Below are positions 42,907-52,275 of a stretch of 64,000 nucleotides of DNA, piece after piece. The position numbers were made by a program, and so were the translations under genes. Positions within the stretch are counted from its first letter, which is position 1. Every line of letters begins with the position of its first letter. The notes beneath the pieces are model-generated. The model saw nothing but the letters and a program-made list of their open reading frames with translations. It had not been told where the DNA came from and did no database searches. The DNA is from Ectothiorhodospira sp. BSL-9 (GTDB lineage Bacteria; Pseudomonadota; Gammaproteobacteria; Ectothiorhodospirales; Ectothiorhodospiraceae), in the NCBI RefSeq assembly GCF_001632845.1, contig NZ_CP011994.1, forward strand, positions 248,001 to 312,000. Direction: 5' to 3'.

Positions 42907-43858
42907 ACCAATCCGCCACCACCTGATCCCGCCCCTTCTGCTTCGCCCGGTACATGGCCGCATCCGCCCGCTGTATCAGGGAGTCCACACCCTCCGTTTC
43001 CCGCCATTCGGCCGCACCGATGCTGGTACTGGGTCTAAAGTCATCATCCAGAGGTCGCAACTCCCGGGTCCGCAAGCGCAAGCGCTCACCCACCTTCATG
43101 GCCACGTCCAAAGAGGTGTCGAGCATGTACAGACCAAACTCCTCGCCACCCAGACGCCCCGGCAGATCCGACACCCGTACCAGGGCGCGCAGCAAATCGG
43201 CGAAGGCCACGAGCACCCGATCTCCCGCCGCGTGGCCGTAGGTATCGTTCACCCGCTTGAAGTGATCCAGATCGATCATCAGGATCGACAGGCGATGCTG
43301 CCGGCTCCTGGCCTGGGCCACACCGGACTCAAGCCGCTCCAGGAAATGGCGACGATTGGCCAGGCGGGTGAGCCCGTCGGTACGGGCCAGTTCCTCGTTC
43401 AAGGCATTCACCCGGGCCAGATCCCGGTTGGCCCGCCTCAGGTCACGCACCAGCCGGGACATGTCCAGGGTGAGGTTGCCCATACGGGCCACCACTTCAT
43501 GATCACCAGCCTCGGCCACTTCGCCTATCAACAGGGTGTGCCCATCCAGGGGATAGGCGTGAAACAGACAGCGCTCCCCCTCCGCCGTGGCGCGAAACAC
43601 CCGGGCCACGGTCTTCTCTTGTGCCTCGCCGGGCTCAATGTCCAGTGGACCGTGTTCGTCACTGAAAAAACGGGCAATGGGCTCCCCGCGCACATCGGCA
43701 AAACCCGCATAACGGGACCTGAAGGCGCTATTGGCGCAGATGATCCGGCCATCCTGCCCCACCTCCAGCACCAGCAAACGTCCCGAATTCACCACATAGT
43801 CCTGCAAGGCCCTGGCCAGATCGGGCCCGGGAGGGGTATCGCGGGTCCCCGGTCTCAT
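42905..43858 (-). CDS. Diguanylate cyclase with N-terminal PAS-like domain
   Basis: 317 aa. Residues about 15-120 look like a PAS domain. The GGDEF domain has the active motif GGEEF (about residue 242), preceded five residues earlier by RVSD, an RxxD inhibitory site. It should make c-di-GMP and be product-inhibited. Its ATG overlaps the stop of the upstream B12-binding protein gene, so the two are translationally coupled. Confidence 0.9.
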   Translation of the reverse strand: MRPGTRDTPPGPDLARALQDYVVNSGRLLVLEVGQDGRIICANSAFRSRYAGFADVRGEPIARFFSDEHGPLDIEPGEAQEKTVARVFRATAEGERCLFHAYPLDGHTLLIGEVAEAGDHEVVARMGNLTLDMSRLVRDLRRANRDLARVNALNEELARTDGLTRLANRRHFLERLESGVAQARSRQHRLSILMIDLDHFKRVNDTYGHAAGDRVLVAFADLLRALVRVSDLPGRLGGEEFGLYMLDTSLDVAMKVGERLRLRTRELRPLDDDFRPSTSIGAAEWRETEGVDSLIQRADAAMYRAKQKGRDQVVADW

Positions 43859-44961
43859 CTGGGGGCACCCAGACTTCGGGCCCAGGCCACCGCGGCCATG
43901 GCACTCTCAAGATGCAGATCCGCGTTGACCGACTGCACCAGCCAGGGAGCCTCATGAAAGGCCTGCCCACCGACCACGATGGGGGTGGCATCATCCGGCC
44001 CCAGGGCCGCCCGCAAACTGGCCACGGTGGAACGGGCCTCGCCCACGTTACCCACCAGCGTGACCGACAGGGCCACGAAGCGAGGGCGCTCCTCCAGCAC
44101 CGTGGCCACCAGGGTTTCCGGAGGCGTGTCGGCGGTCAGCAAGGTGATATCCCAACCATCCAGTTCCAGGCTCACGGCCAGCATCCAGGAACCCATCTCG
44201 TGGAATTCGTTGGACACGGGAGACACCAGCCCGCGACCCCGGTCGCTCTCGGGGAACGGTTGGTCGTAGTAAAGCGCAGCCAGCACCCGATAGACCATGG
44301 CCGTGGTCTGGTGCTCCATGGCCACCGACAGTTGACCGGCCTCCCAGCGAGCCCCCACATCCACCATGGCCGGATAAAACAGGTTTTGCAGCAGCGATTC
44401 ATAGGGCATCCCATCCAGCAACAGGCCATGGCAGCGATCGATCACGCCCGTCGTGTCCCCCTGGATAAGGTGGTCGACGATATACTGATAGTCGTCTTCC
44501 CAGCGAGGCTGCACGGATGCCCGCCGCGTCCGGTACTGGTGCGCGGCCTCGATGAGTTCATCATGGTGCTGCACCATCCACTCATAAATGGGGAGGATCG
44601 CCTCCGCTTCCCGCGCGGGCAGGATCCCGGCAATCGCCTCTTGCCAGGTTTTCCACTCGTGGAGGAAGAAGTCGAAGGACACGCCCTGATTGTGATAAGT
44701 GGCATAGACCCAGGCCAGGGCCTGCTCCAGCAACCGGGCGTCGTTCCCCGCCATGACCTCACCCATGAAGGCGGCATGGTGGCGACGGGTGCTATCCATC
44801 AGCCTTGGCGAATGACTGCCCACCCATTCCCCCAGCCGGGAATCCTGATCCATCCGACGGGCCACGGCATTGACCAGTTCGCCACGGCGCGCGCGAAAGG
44901 CCTCTGCCGCGACTTCCGGTACTGGCAAGGGAGCATGCGTTGTTTTTGGATTCGTTGGCAC
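43855..44961 (-). CDS. Cobalamin-binding signalling protein (CarH-like module)
   Basis: 368 aa. The N-terminal ~150 residues are helical and unassigned. The middle has the B12 cap with W-x9-EH (WEAGQLSVAMEH), the residues that surround the adenosyl group in CarH-type photoreceptors. The C-terminal Rossmann domain has E-F-H-E-M-G, fitting the ExHxxG form of the DxHxxG cobalamin loop. No DNA-binding MerR domain is present. Coupled to the diguanylate cyclase, it could sense light or B12 and act on c-di-GMP. Confidence 0.8.
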   Translation of the reverse strand: MPTNPKTTHAPLPVPEVAAEAFRARRGELVNAVARRMDQDSRLGEWVGSHSPRLMDSTRRHHAAFMGEVMAGNDARLLEQALAWVYATYHNQGVSFDFFLHEWKTWQEAIAGILPAREAEAILPIYEWMVQHHDELIEAAHQYRTRRASVQPRWEDDYQYIVDHLIQGDTTGVIDRCHGLLLDGMPYESLLQNLFYPAMVDVGARWEAGQLSVAMEHQTTAMVYRVLAALYYDQPFPESDRGRGLVSPVSNEFHEMGSWMLAVSLELDGWDITLLTADTPPETLVATVLEERPRFVALSVTLVGNVGEARSTVASLRAALGPDDATPIVVGGQAFHEAPWLVQSVNADLHLESAMAAVAWARSLGAPR

Positions 44962-45060
44962 GATGGACTTGGGCTATTTTGAGACAAAGTCCAGATTACA
45001 TCATTGTGACGCTGCCAGGCATTGTCCGGAATCATATCCGGGCAGCTGGCCATATCTCTG

Positions 45061-45645
45061 TCAATATATCTTGTGAAAGGCAGCGGTAAAGTCGTTGTCC
45101 AGATAGTCTTCGAGGATCTCCACTCGTGCCCCCAGTGCCTCCCCCTGGGCACGAATCTCCTCCGGCAGATAATAGTTGAAGCGTGATGGTCCCGGCTGCC
45201 CCTTGAGCAGGTTGAATACAAAGGCCTGCCGCGCGGCACCGTAGCAGTGCTGGATGAAGCACCCCGTTTCGTCCCGGGTGAGATTGTTCATGGCCCCGCT
45301 GCACAGATAGAAGTCTGCCTCGGGCAGAGGGTCATGGAGTACATCCCGCAACCATATCTGACATCCTGTGCGCTCACGGGCTGTCTGGATCATGGGCTCG
45401 CATACTTCCAGACCGATATATCCGGCTGGTGGGCCACGATGCTTGCACAGAAAAGTATAGAGATCTCCGAACCCACAGCCGGCATCCACGAGCGTTTTGC
45501 CAGTGAGGTCATGGGGCAGGCAGCGGGCCAATGCAACAAAACGCGCCGTCTGAGTGTAGGCCGAGCGCCAGTGCAGTCCCTGTGGCGTCGCCCCGTGGTT
45601 CGCCATGGCACGGCGGTAGAAGGCCTCATTATCGACTCTGGGCAT
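45061..45645 (-). CDS. Class I SAM-dependent methyltransferase
   Basis: 194 aa with LVDAGCGFGDLYTFL near residue 55 (motif I) and YIGLEVCEPMI (motif Post-I). Substrate unknown. Stands alone: 99 bp from the B12-protein gene and divergent from the DUF4168 gene. Confidence 0.85.
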   Translation of the reverse strand: MPRVDNEAFYRRAMANHGATPQGLHWRSAYTQTARFVALARCLPHDLTGKTLVDAGCGFGDLYTFLCKHRGPPAGYIGLEVCEPMIQTARERTGCQIWLRDVLHDPLPEADFYLCSGAMNNLTRDETGCFIQHCYGAARQAFVFNLLKGQPGPSRFNYYLPEEIRAQGEALGARVEILEDYLDNDFTAAFHKIY

Positions 45646-45876
45646 GGCACAGTGACCGCGGCAATGGTGTCACGCCAACATAGTCCCCAGGGTTTTCAGG
45701 GTCAATGCACCTGACTGACGCCGACTCACGCGCCAACCTTTGCCGATGTGATACCACCTCACGTGACGCATGTGCTGTTTTGATACGCCCGCGACCTGGT
45801 TAACCGCCCCGGACACTTCGCAGCACCAAGCCCATAAGTCACTGTTCATAAAGATATTAACAACCTCAGAACTCAA

Positions 45877-45895
45877 TTGGCACGCCCCCTGCTTT
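45877..45895 (+). promoter_or_regulatory. Sigma-54-type promoter
   Basis: TTGGCACG-N4-CTGCTTT matches the -24/-12 consensus with one mismatch. GG (45879-45880) and GC (45891-45892) have exactly 10 bases between them. It lies about 40 bp before the DUF4168 gene. Confidence 0.65.
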
Positions 45896-45934
45896 ATCTT
45901 GGTTGTCATTTCACCAACCCAATGGGAGCAATCA

Positions 45935-46411
45935 ATGACATTACGCAAGACAGCCTTGGCCCTGGCCATCACTTCCCTCTTTGCCCTCGGTGGCACGGCC
46001 GCCGCTCAAGGCTTCGGCGATGATGCCGGCGGCGCGCCCCCGGATGCCCAGCAAGGCACCCCCCCTGATGCCGGCGGCGCTGCCCCCGAGCAAGGCGGTG
46101 CCCCGCCGGAAGGCGCAGCCCCTGGCGCAGCCCCCGAACCCACGGTGGAACTTACCGATGAGGTGATCGACGACTTTGTGGATGTCTTCGTGGAAGTCCA
46201 GAAGATCGAGGAAGACTTCGCGCAGCAGCTGGATGCCGCCGAAGACCAGGCAGAAGCACAAGCCATCCATCAGGAAGCTCAGGAAAAGATGGTTGAGGCC
46301 GTCGAAAGCAATGGCATGAACGTGGAGGAATACAACGAAGTGGCCATGGCCCTGCAGGGTGACCCCGAGCGTCTTGAAGAGGTGATTGAACGTACCCAGG
46401 ATCGCCTGTAA
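45935..46411 (+). CDS. DUF4168 periplasmic protein
   Basis: About 158 aa from ATG 45935, with GGGAG upstream. Signal peptide ends at TAAAQG near residue 25. Residues about 28-70 are a low-complexity Ala-Gly-Pro-rich linker, followed by a helical DUF4168 domain (from about 75 to the end). Function unknown. The sigma-54-type promoter suggests activator-dependent expression. Confidence 0.85.
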   Translation: MTLRKTALALAITSLFALGGTAAAQGFGDDAGGAPPDAQQGTPPDAGGAAPEQGGAPPEGAAPGAAPEPTVELTDEVIDDFVDVFVEVQKIEEDFAQQLDAAEDQAEAQAIHQEAQEKMVEAVESNGMNVEEYNEVAMALQGDPERLEEVIERTQDRL

Positions 46412-46489
46412 GACACAGGATCATTCCAGCCTCTGCCCGGCCGGCCCACCGCTGGCCGGGCCCTGGTCAGTCCCGATAGGAGTTGCACC

Positions 46490-46798
46490 ATGAGACACGT
46501 GAAGAAAACCCTGGGCGTGCTCGCCGCCGTCCCGCTGGCACTGCTGGTGGGCTGTGGCGACCCAGGCCCGGAGATGGAAGAACAGTTCGAGCCAACCGAT
46601 CAGCCGGATATGGAGCAGCAGGAAGGGATGGGTGCACCGCCGGATGATGGCATGGGCGCACCGCCTCCCGACGACGGCATGGGCGCACCGCCCGCCGATG
46701 ATGGGATGGGTGCACCACCCCCGGACGATGGGATGGGTGCACCGCCCGAGGGTGACATGGATATGGAAGCACCCGAGGGTGACGATCAGGACCGCTGA
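46490..46798 (+). CDS. Repeat-containing lipoprotein
   Basis: 102 aa. Lipobox LLVGC near residue 22. The mature part is highly acidic and contains about four DDGMGAPP(P) repeats (residues 50-87). No known domain. A hairpin at about 46435-46462 lies between it and the DUF4168 gene, and it may share that promoter. Confidence 0.8.
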   Translation: MRHVKKTLGVLAAVPLALLVGCGDPGPEMEEQFEPTDQPDMEQQEGMGAPPDDGMGAPPPDDGMGAPPADDGMGAPPPDDGMGAPPEGDMDMEAPEGDDQDR

Positions 46799-46815
46799 GT
46801 CCGTTTCATCCCACG

Positions 46816-46850
46816 GCAGGTCCCGCCCACGGGCGGGATCTGCACGTTTT
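46816..46850 (+). terminator. Rho-independent terminator after the lipoprotein
   Basis: GCAGGTCCCGCCC and GGGCGGGATCTGC pair around a short loop, followed by a short TTTT. Confidence 0.7.
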
Positions 46851-46857
46851 CAGGCAG

Positions 46858-47796
46858 CTACACCAGCAGCCAGGCCAGATAGGCCAGGTAAGCCCCCAAC
46901 AAGAGCACCCCGAAGACACGCCCCAGGTCACGCCGCCAGGCGAACGCCATCCACACCACCAGCGAGAACAGCAGCATCACCGACAGATCCACATAGGTGA
47001 TACCGCCAGCGCCCAGGGGAATGATGGTAGCGGTGATGCCCAGCACCGCCAGCACGTTGAAGACATTGGAACCAATGATGTTGCCCAGCACCATGCCGGT
47101 CTCCCGCTTGAAGGCGGCTGCCACGGTGGTGGCCAGTTCCGGCAGACTGGTACCCACAGAGACCAGAGTCAGACCGATCACCGCCTCGCTCACTCCCAGG
47201 GCCCGGCCAATGGTGATGGCACCACTCAAAAAGGCCTCGGAACCCACGTACAGACAGCCCGTCCCGAAGACCACGAAGAGGGCCGCCCGCCCCATGTCAA
47301 TCCCCGCATAGGCCCCCACCTCTTCCGCCACCTGATGGCCCGCCATCTGACGCCGGGCCAGATGCACCTGCCAGGCCACGAACCCCACCAGCAGGAGCAG
47401 CAGCACCATACCTTCGATGCGAGAGATCATGCCGTTGTAGAGCAGAAGAAACGGCAGGGCCACGGCGCCCACCATCAGCGGCAGTTCCCTCTTGAAGGTT
47501 TCCTGTTCACAGCGCACGGGATAGAGCAGCGCGGCCGCTGCCAGCACCAGCCCCAGGTTGGCAATATTCGATCCCACCACATTGCCCACGGCGATGCCCG
47601 ACTGCCCCTGCAGGGCCGCCATGACGCTGACCACCAGTTCCGGGCTGCTGGTGGCAAAGGCCACCACCGTCAGACCGATCAGCAGGGGCGAAATCCCCGT
47701 GCGCAGGGCGATGGCACTACTGCCAGCCACCAGACGGTCGGCGCCATAGGTGAGCAGGGCCACGCCCAGCAACAACATGAGAACTGCAAGCAACAT
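46858..47796 (-). CDS. Calcium/sodium antiporter (YrbG family)
   Basis: About 312 aa starting MLLAVLMLLLG; an upstream in-frame ATG at 47817 would add seven residues. Two homologous halves each contain the exchanger alpha repeat: FATSSPELVVS-like in the first and SVGTSLPELATTVAAA in the second. About ten membrane segments. Exchanges cations across the inner membrane. Confidence 0.9.
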   Translation of the reverse strand: MLLAVLMLLLGVALLTYGADRLVAGSSAIALRTGISPLLIGLTVVAFATSSPELVVSVMAALQGQSGIAVGNVVGSNIANLGLVLAAAALLYPVRCEQETFKRELPLMVGAVALPFLLLYNGMISRIEGMVLLLLLVGFVAWQVHLARRQMAGHQVAEEVGAYAGIDMGRAALFVVFGTGCLYVGSEAFLSGAITIGRALGVSEAVIGLTLVSVGTSLPELATTVAAAFKRETGMVLGNIIGSNVFNVLAVLGITATIIPLGAGGITYVDLSVMLLFSLVVWMAFAWRRDLGRVFGVLLLGAYLAYLAWLLV

Positions 47797-47967
47797 GATG
47801 GGAGTCTTCCAGATCAAAACAGGGGGCGGAGTATCGCACAGCCCCAGGTGCGTAAAAGCTCAGCAGTCCTGTTCCATCCGATTGTGACCGACCGCCTCGG
47901 CGCGGAACAGGGCCATGTCGGCGCGCCCGGGGATATTATCACCGGAGCATCCGGGCATAATGAAGGG

Positions 47968-48912
47968 ATGAACAATGCCTTCACCAACCGACTGAGCAAG
48001 AACCTGCGTCACTGGGGCAAATGGGCCCGCCGGCGCGGGATCGAGTGTTTTCGTGTCTATGACCGGGACATCCCTGAATTCCCCGTGGCCATCGACGTGT
48101 ACGCGGGGGTGCCCCATGTGCACGTGTACGAGACCCGCTGGGAGGCGGACGATGCCGAGTATGGCGCCTGGTTAAGACAGGTGCGCGATCAGGTGGCCGG
48201 GGTCTTCCAGGTCGATCCGGTGCATCTGGCCATGAAGGTGCGACGCCGCCAGAAGGGACTGGCGCAGTACGAAAAGACCGGCCTGGAGGGCAAGGAGATG
48301 ATCGTCCACGAGGACGGCCTGGCCTTCTCGGTGAATCTGCATGCCTACCTGGACACAGGCCTGTTCCTGGATCATCGCCAGACCCGGGCCATGGTGCGCG
48401 AACGTAGCCAGGGCAAGCGCTTTTTGAACCTGTTTGCCTACACGGGCAGCTTTACGGTTCATGCCGCCGCCGGCGGCGCCAGCGACAGCCTGACCCTGGA
48501 CATGTCCCGCACCTATCAGGACTGGTCCCTACGCAATTTCCAGCTCAACGACCTGGCCCCGGACCGACACCGCCTGGAACAGGTGGACGCGATGCAATGG
48601 ATGGAAGCGGCTCCGGCCCTGGGGCAACGCTATGACCTGATCGTGCTGGACCCGCCGTCGTTTTCCAACTCCAAGCGCATGGAGGCCACCCTGGACGTGC
48701 AACGGGATCATCCCTGGATGATCAACCGTTGCCTGGGTCTGCTCAGCCCGGGGGGTGAGCTGTTCTTCTCCAACAATCGCAAGGGTTTTCGGCTCTATGA
48801 GGACGAACTGGCCCCCTGCGAGGCGCGCGAAATCACGGCGCAGACCGTGCCGGAGGATTTTCGGCGCAGTCGCCCCCATCGTTGCTGGTTGATCACACGC
48901 CCCGGCGCCTGA
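47968..48912 (+). CDS. rlmK: 23S rRNA methyltransferase RlmK-like protein
   Basis: 314 aa from ATG 47968; the long upstream extension is antisense to the antiporter and rejected. Motifs: FLNLFAYTGSFTVHAA for SAM binding, LDPPSFSNSKRME for the active site with DVQRDH, matching the RlmK half of RlmKL. RlmK makes m7G2069 in 23S rRNA. The RlmL half is absent here and must be elsewhere. Confidence 0.87.
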   Translation: MNNAFTNRLSKNLRHWGKWARRRGIECFRVYDRDIPEFPVAIDVYAGVPHVHVYETRWEADDAEYGAWLRQVRDQVAGVFQVDPVHLAMKVRRRQKGLAQYEKTGLEGKEMIVHEDGLAFSVNLHAYLDTGLFLDHRQTRAMVRERSQGKRFLNLFAYTGSFTVHAAAGGASDSLTLDMSRTYQDWSLRNFQLNDLAPDRHRLEQVDAMQWMEAAPALGQRYDLIVLDPPSFSNSKRMEATLDVQRDHPWMINRCLGLLSPGGELFFSNNRKGFRLYEDELAPCEAREITAQTVPEDFRRSRPHRCWLITRPGA

Positions 48913-48921
48913 GACGCCAGC

Positions 48922-50403
48922 CTACCGGCGACGCCCCGTGAGGGAACCCAGCAGGCCCCGCACGATCTGACGCCCCACCTGGGTGCCGATGGCCCTGGCG
49001 GTACTCTTGGCGGTGGCAGTCACCAGGCTGTCACCCCGTCGGGCCGGGGCGCGCCCCTGGCGACGGGTTCGCGCGGCCTGCTGGGTGCTGGTCTCCACGG
49101 GCTGTTCGCTCAGGGCCGCCTTGGCCTGCCGCTCCAGGATCTGATAGGCCGATTCCCGATCCACCGGCGTATCATAGGCCCCGGCCAGGGGGGACTGCTG
49201 GATCAGGCTGCGACGCTCCGCATCGGTCAGCGGCCCCATGCGGCTGGCTGGCGGCCTAATCAGGGTGCGTTCCACCTGCGTGGGCTGCCCCCGCTCGTCC
49301 AGCACCGACACCAGGGCCGACCCCGTGCTCAACTCGGTGATCACCTGCTCCGTGTTCAAATCAGGATTGGGCCGGAAGGTCTGTGCAGCACTGCGCACGG
49401 CCCGCTGGTCCCGGGGCGTGAAGGCGCGCAGGGCATGCTGGATGCGATTGCCCAGCTGGCCCAGTACCGGCTCGGGCAGATCCAGCGGGTTCTGGGTCAC
49501 GAAGTACACCCCCACCCCCTTGGAGCGGATCAGGCGCACCACCTGCTCGATGCGATCGGTGAGCGAGCGCGGCGCATCCTTGAACAGCAGGTGCGCCTCG
49601 TCGAAGAACATCACGAAGCGAGGCTTGTCCACATCACCCACCTCCGGTAACTGTTCGAACAACTCCGACAGCAGCCACAGCAGCAGGGTGGAGTACACCA
49701 GGGGGCTGCTACGGTACAAGCGCTCGGCATGCAGGATGTTCACCACCCCGCGCCCCTGCTCATCCGTTTGCAGAAAATCCTCCAGGGTCACCGCGGGCTC
49801 TCCGAAGAACCCCTCCGCCCCCTGGGCTTCCAGATTCAGCAGGTTCCGCTGGATGGCACCGATACTGGCCGGGGCGATGTTGCCATAGTCCCGGGACAGT
49901 GCCTGGCGCTGCTCCCCCACCCAACTCACCATCGCCCGCAGATCCTTCAGGTCCAGCAGCAACCAGCCCTTGTCATCGGCCACCCGGAACACCAGTTGCA
50001 GCAGGCCGCTCTGGGTCTCGTTCAGGTTCATCAGGCGGGACAGCAGGGTGGGCCCCAGGTCCGCCACCGTCAGACGCAAGGGGTGTCCATGCTCACCGAA
50101 CACATCCCAGAAGACGGTCGGTGCGCCATGCATTTCCAGGTCTTCCAGCCCCACTTCAGTGGCACGCTCCCGCACCCGCTCGCTGAGCTCCCCCGGGGCC
50201 GCGATCCCCGAGAAATCCCCCTTGATGTCCGGCACGAATACCGGCACGCCCAGGTCCGAGAAGGACTGGGCCAGGGTCTGCAGGGTGATGGTCTTGCCGG
50301 TACCGGTCGCCCCGGCAATCAATCCATGACGGTTGGCCATGCGGGGGGTGATGGCCACGGGGCGGCCATCGGCCGCACCAATCAACAGCGGGTGAGCATT
50401 CAC
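48922..50403 (-). CDS. HerA/YjgR-type ATPase (DUF853)
   Basis: 493 aa. Walker A GATGTGKT at residues 31-38 and Walker B FVMFFDEAH. A C-terminal basic tail follows. Its start overlaps the blc stop by 4 bases. YjgR-type proteins are HerA-like helicase ATPases of poorly known role. Confidence 0.88.
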   Translation of the reverse strand: MNAHPLLIGAADGRPVAITPRMANRHGLIAGATGTGKTITLQTLAQSFSDLGVPVFVPDIKGDFSGIAAPGELSERVRERATEVGLEDLEMHGAPTVFWDVFGEHGHPLRLTVADLGPTLLSRLMNLNETQSGLLQLVFRVADDKGWLLLDLKDLRAMVSWVGEQRQALSRDYGNIAPASIGAIQRNLLNLEAQGAEGFFGEPAVTLEDFLQTDEQGRGVVNILHAERLYRSSPLVYSTLLLWLLSELFEQLPEVGDVDKPRFVMFFDEAHLLFKDAPRSLTDRIEQVVRLIRSKGVGVYFVTQNPLDLPEPVLGQLGNRIQHALRAFTPRDQRAVRSAAQTFRPNPDLNTEQVITELSTGSALVSVLDERGQPTQVERTLIRPPASRMGPLTDAERRSLIQQSPLAGAYDTPVDRESAYQILERQAKAALSEQPVETSTQQAARTRRQGRAPARRGDSLVTATAKSTARAIGTQVGRQIVRGLLGSLTGRRR

Positions 50404-50960
50404 ACATCGTCTCCTTGATCATGTTGCACGTAGATGAGTTCATCCACATCGAAACCCAGTTCCCGGGCCTGTTCCACCAGCGAGGCCACCACCGCCTCGT
50501 CCAGGTCCGGCGAGCGGGCCAGGATCCACAGGTAGGAACGGGTCGGACCGCTCACCATGGCGTACTGGTAGTCCTCGTCGTCCAGGGCGATGAGGTTGTA
50601 GCCCCCGTAGAACGGACCGAAGAACGACACCTTCAACCGGCCCACATTGGGCGATTCGATGAACCTGGCCACGCCGCGGGCCTCGCGCCATTCTTCCTTG
50701 TCCGGGTGATAACCCCGGTTGACCACCCGGATGGAACCATCGTCCCGCAACTCATAGTGGGCGGTCACGTTGGTGAGATCCCGTTCAAACGAGTGATCCA
50801 GGCGCGCAATGGAATACCAGGTCCCCAGATAACGCTCCGGCTCCAGGTTCTGAACGGGCTTCACGCCATCGGGGATGCCGGTGCAGCCGGTCAGCACCAA
50901 GAATAGGGCCAGGACGGGCAACAGCCAATAGGGGGAACGCACGAAAAACCGGGGCATCAA
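50400..50960 (-). CDS. blc: Outer-membrane lipocalin Blc
   Basis: 186 aa. Lipobox LTGC near residue 25. Lipocalin signature RYLGTWYSIARLDHSFER near residue 43. Binds lipids or lysophospholipids. Coupled to the HerA-like gene. Confidence 0.92.
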   Translation of the reverse strand: MMPRFFVRSPYWLLPVLALFLVLTGCTGIPDGVKPVQNLEPERYLGTWYSIARLDHSFERDLTNVTAHYELRDDGSIRVVNRGYHPDKEEWREARGVARFIESPNVGRLKVSFFGPFYGGYNLIALDDEDYQYAMVSGPTRSYLWILARSPDLDEAVVASLVEQARELGFDVDELIYVQHDQGDDV

Positions 50961-50979
50961 TCAACCTCCTGAAAAAAGC

Positions 50980-51342
50980 CTAAGGCTCAAACAACAACCG
51001 ATACGGATGCGCATCGAACAACGCCTCGATCCGGTCGATACGCCCCCCCTGCACATGCACCCACTGCACCAGATCCACGGCCATTTTCTCCGATAACTGC
51101 ACATGAAACACCAGAAAATGACACACGTCCGGCCCGTCCACGAAAGCGTGGCGAACCTCAACACGCTGGACGATGCTGCCACTGAGCGACATGTGAGCGA
51201 TGAAGGCGTCGGCATCGGAGAATCGCGAGATGGGGCTCTTGTAGACAAAGTCCCCATCCGACAGCAGGGCACGGGCGGTGTCGTAGTCGTGGGCCTCGAT
51301 GGCCCTAAGATACTGCATCGCCAGGGTCTGGGGATCACTCAT
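50980..51342 (-). CDS. SnoaL/NTF2-like protein
   Basis: 120 aa in the NTF2 fold: an initial helix (AMQYLRAIEAHDYDTARALL), then strands with HVRHAFVDGPDVCHFLVFH-like alternation. No signal peptide. Substrate unknown. Placed 19 bp before blc. Confidence 0.7.
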   Translation of the reverse strand: MSDPQTLAMQYLRAIEAHDYDTARALLSDGDFVYKSPISRFSDADAFIAHMSLSGSIVQRVEVRHAFVDGPDVCHFLVFHVQLSEKMAVDLVQWVHVQGGRIDRIEALFDAHPYRLLFEP

Positions 51343-51398
51343 CGCAGGTCCTCATGGGGTCACGGCGTCGACTCACCGCCGGGCTGGCACCCGACCGC

Positions 51399-52067
51399 TC
51401 AAGCCACCTGCCGAAACATGGGCTCCGGGGCTGGCCGGTCCACCGCGGCAAACACCTCCGCCAGACGGTCCCGGGCCTCACCGGGTTCCTGGCGAGCCAA
51501 TCCCCCGGCTCGGGAGGCTTCGTCCCGGCGCTCGGCCATCTCTTCCTGGCGTTCGGCGGCCAGTTCGCGGCGTGCCTCGGCCTCCATCAATCTCGCCTGG
51601 GAGGCCACACGGTAATCCTGGGGGGAGGGATCGACGGGTGCCATGGCCGCGCTGAACACCACCCGCGCCTTGGCAATGGCCTCCTGGGGATCGGAGGGGC
51701 GCGAGGTATCGATGGAGACTTCGCCCCCCACGGCATAACGGCGACCATCGGGGCCGGTCTCATAGTCGTAACTGGGGGCCGCCGTCACATACTGCCCGCC
51801 CGCTGCCACATGGGCCTGCTCATGGGCACGCACAGCACGATCCCGCTGCTGCAACTCGCGCACCACCCGTTCCTCCTCGGGGGTGAGCTCCAGGGGATTG
51901 CGGTCGGTCTCAGGACCGGCCTGCTCCCCCTCCTCCGCCTCATCCACGGGGGCAAGCGAACTCTCCGCCTCCAGCTCGGTGTCTGAAGGCGGCGACTGAC
52001 GCTGTGCATCGGGCCGGATCATGGGCCCGAATGCCGCCACTGGGGCGACGCTGCCATCGATCATCAT
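51399..52067 (-). CDS. SprA-related putative metalloprotease-like protein
   Basis: 222 aa. The core RAHEQAHVAAGG is the SprA-related family motif with HExxH. The N-terminus is rich in acidic and Pro residues. The C-terminus is a long charged helix. No signal peptide is visible. Confidence 0.75.
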   Translation of the reverse strand: MMIDGSVAPVAAFGPMIRPDAQRQSPPSDTELEAESSLAPVDEAEEGEQAGPETDRNPLELTPEEERVVRELQQRDRAVRAHEQAHVAAGGQYVTAAPSYDYETGPDGRRYAVGGEVSIDTSRPSDPQEAIAKARVVFSAAMAPVDPSPQDYRVASQARLMEAEARRELAAERQEEMAERRDEASRAGGLARQEPGEARDRLAEVFAAVDRPAPEPMFRQVA

Positions 52068-52275
52068 GACCTATCCGGGAGGGCCTCATTGGCAAACACT
52101 CCTTACGACGCTAGCCCTGGCCATCGAGGGTGTCAAGGCCGGGTGACGAAGGTCACACATCAGGGGGTGCCCGGCCGATCATGCGGGGTCGATGGTGGAG
52201 GCGGCCCCAGTGGATGCGTTATAAATATGCCTCGACTGCACTCAAGAACACCCATACGCAGCCAAGGAGTCCAGG

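Noticed and set aside
47335-47967. N-terminal extension of the RlmK-like protein
   Set aside because: It is antisense to the antiporter gene, and ATG 47968 gives the family length.
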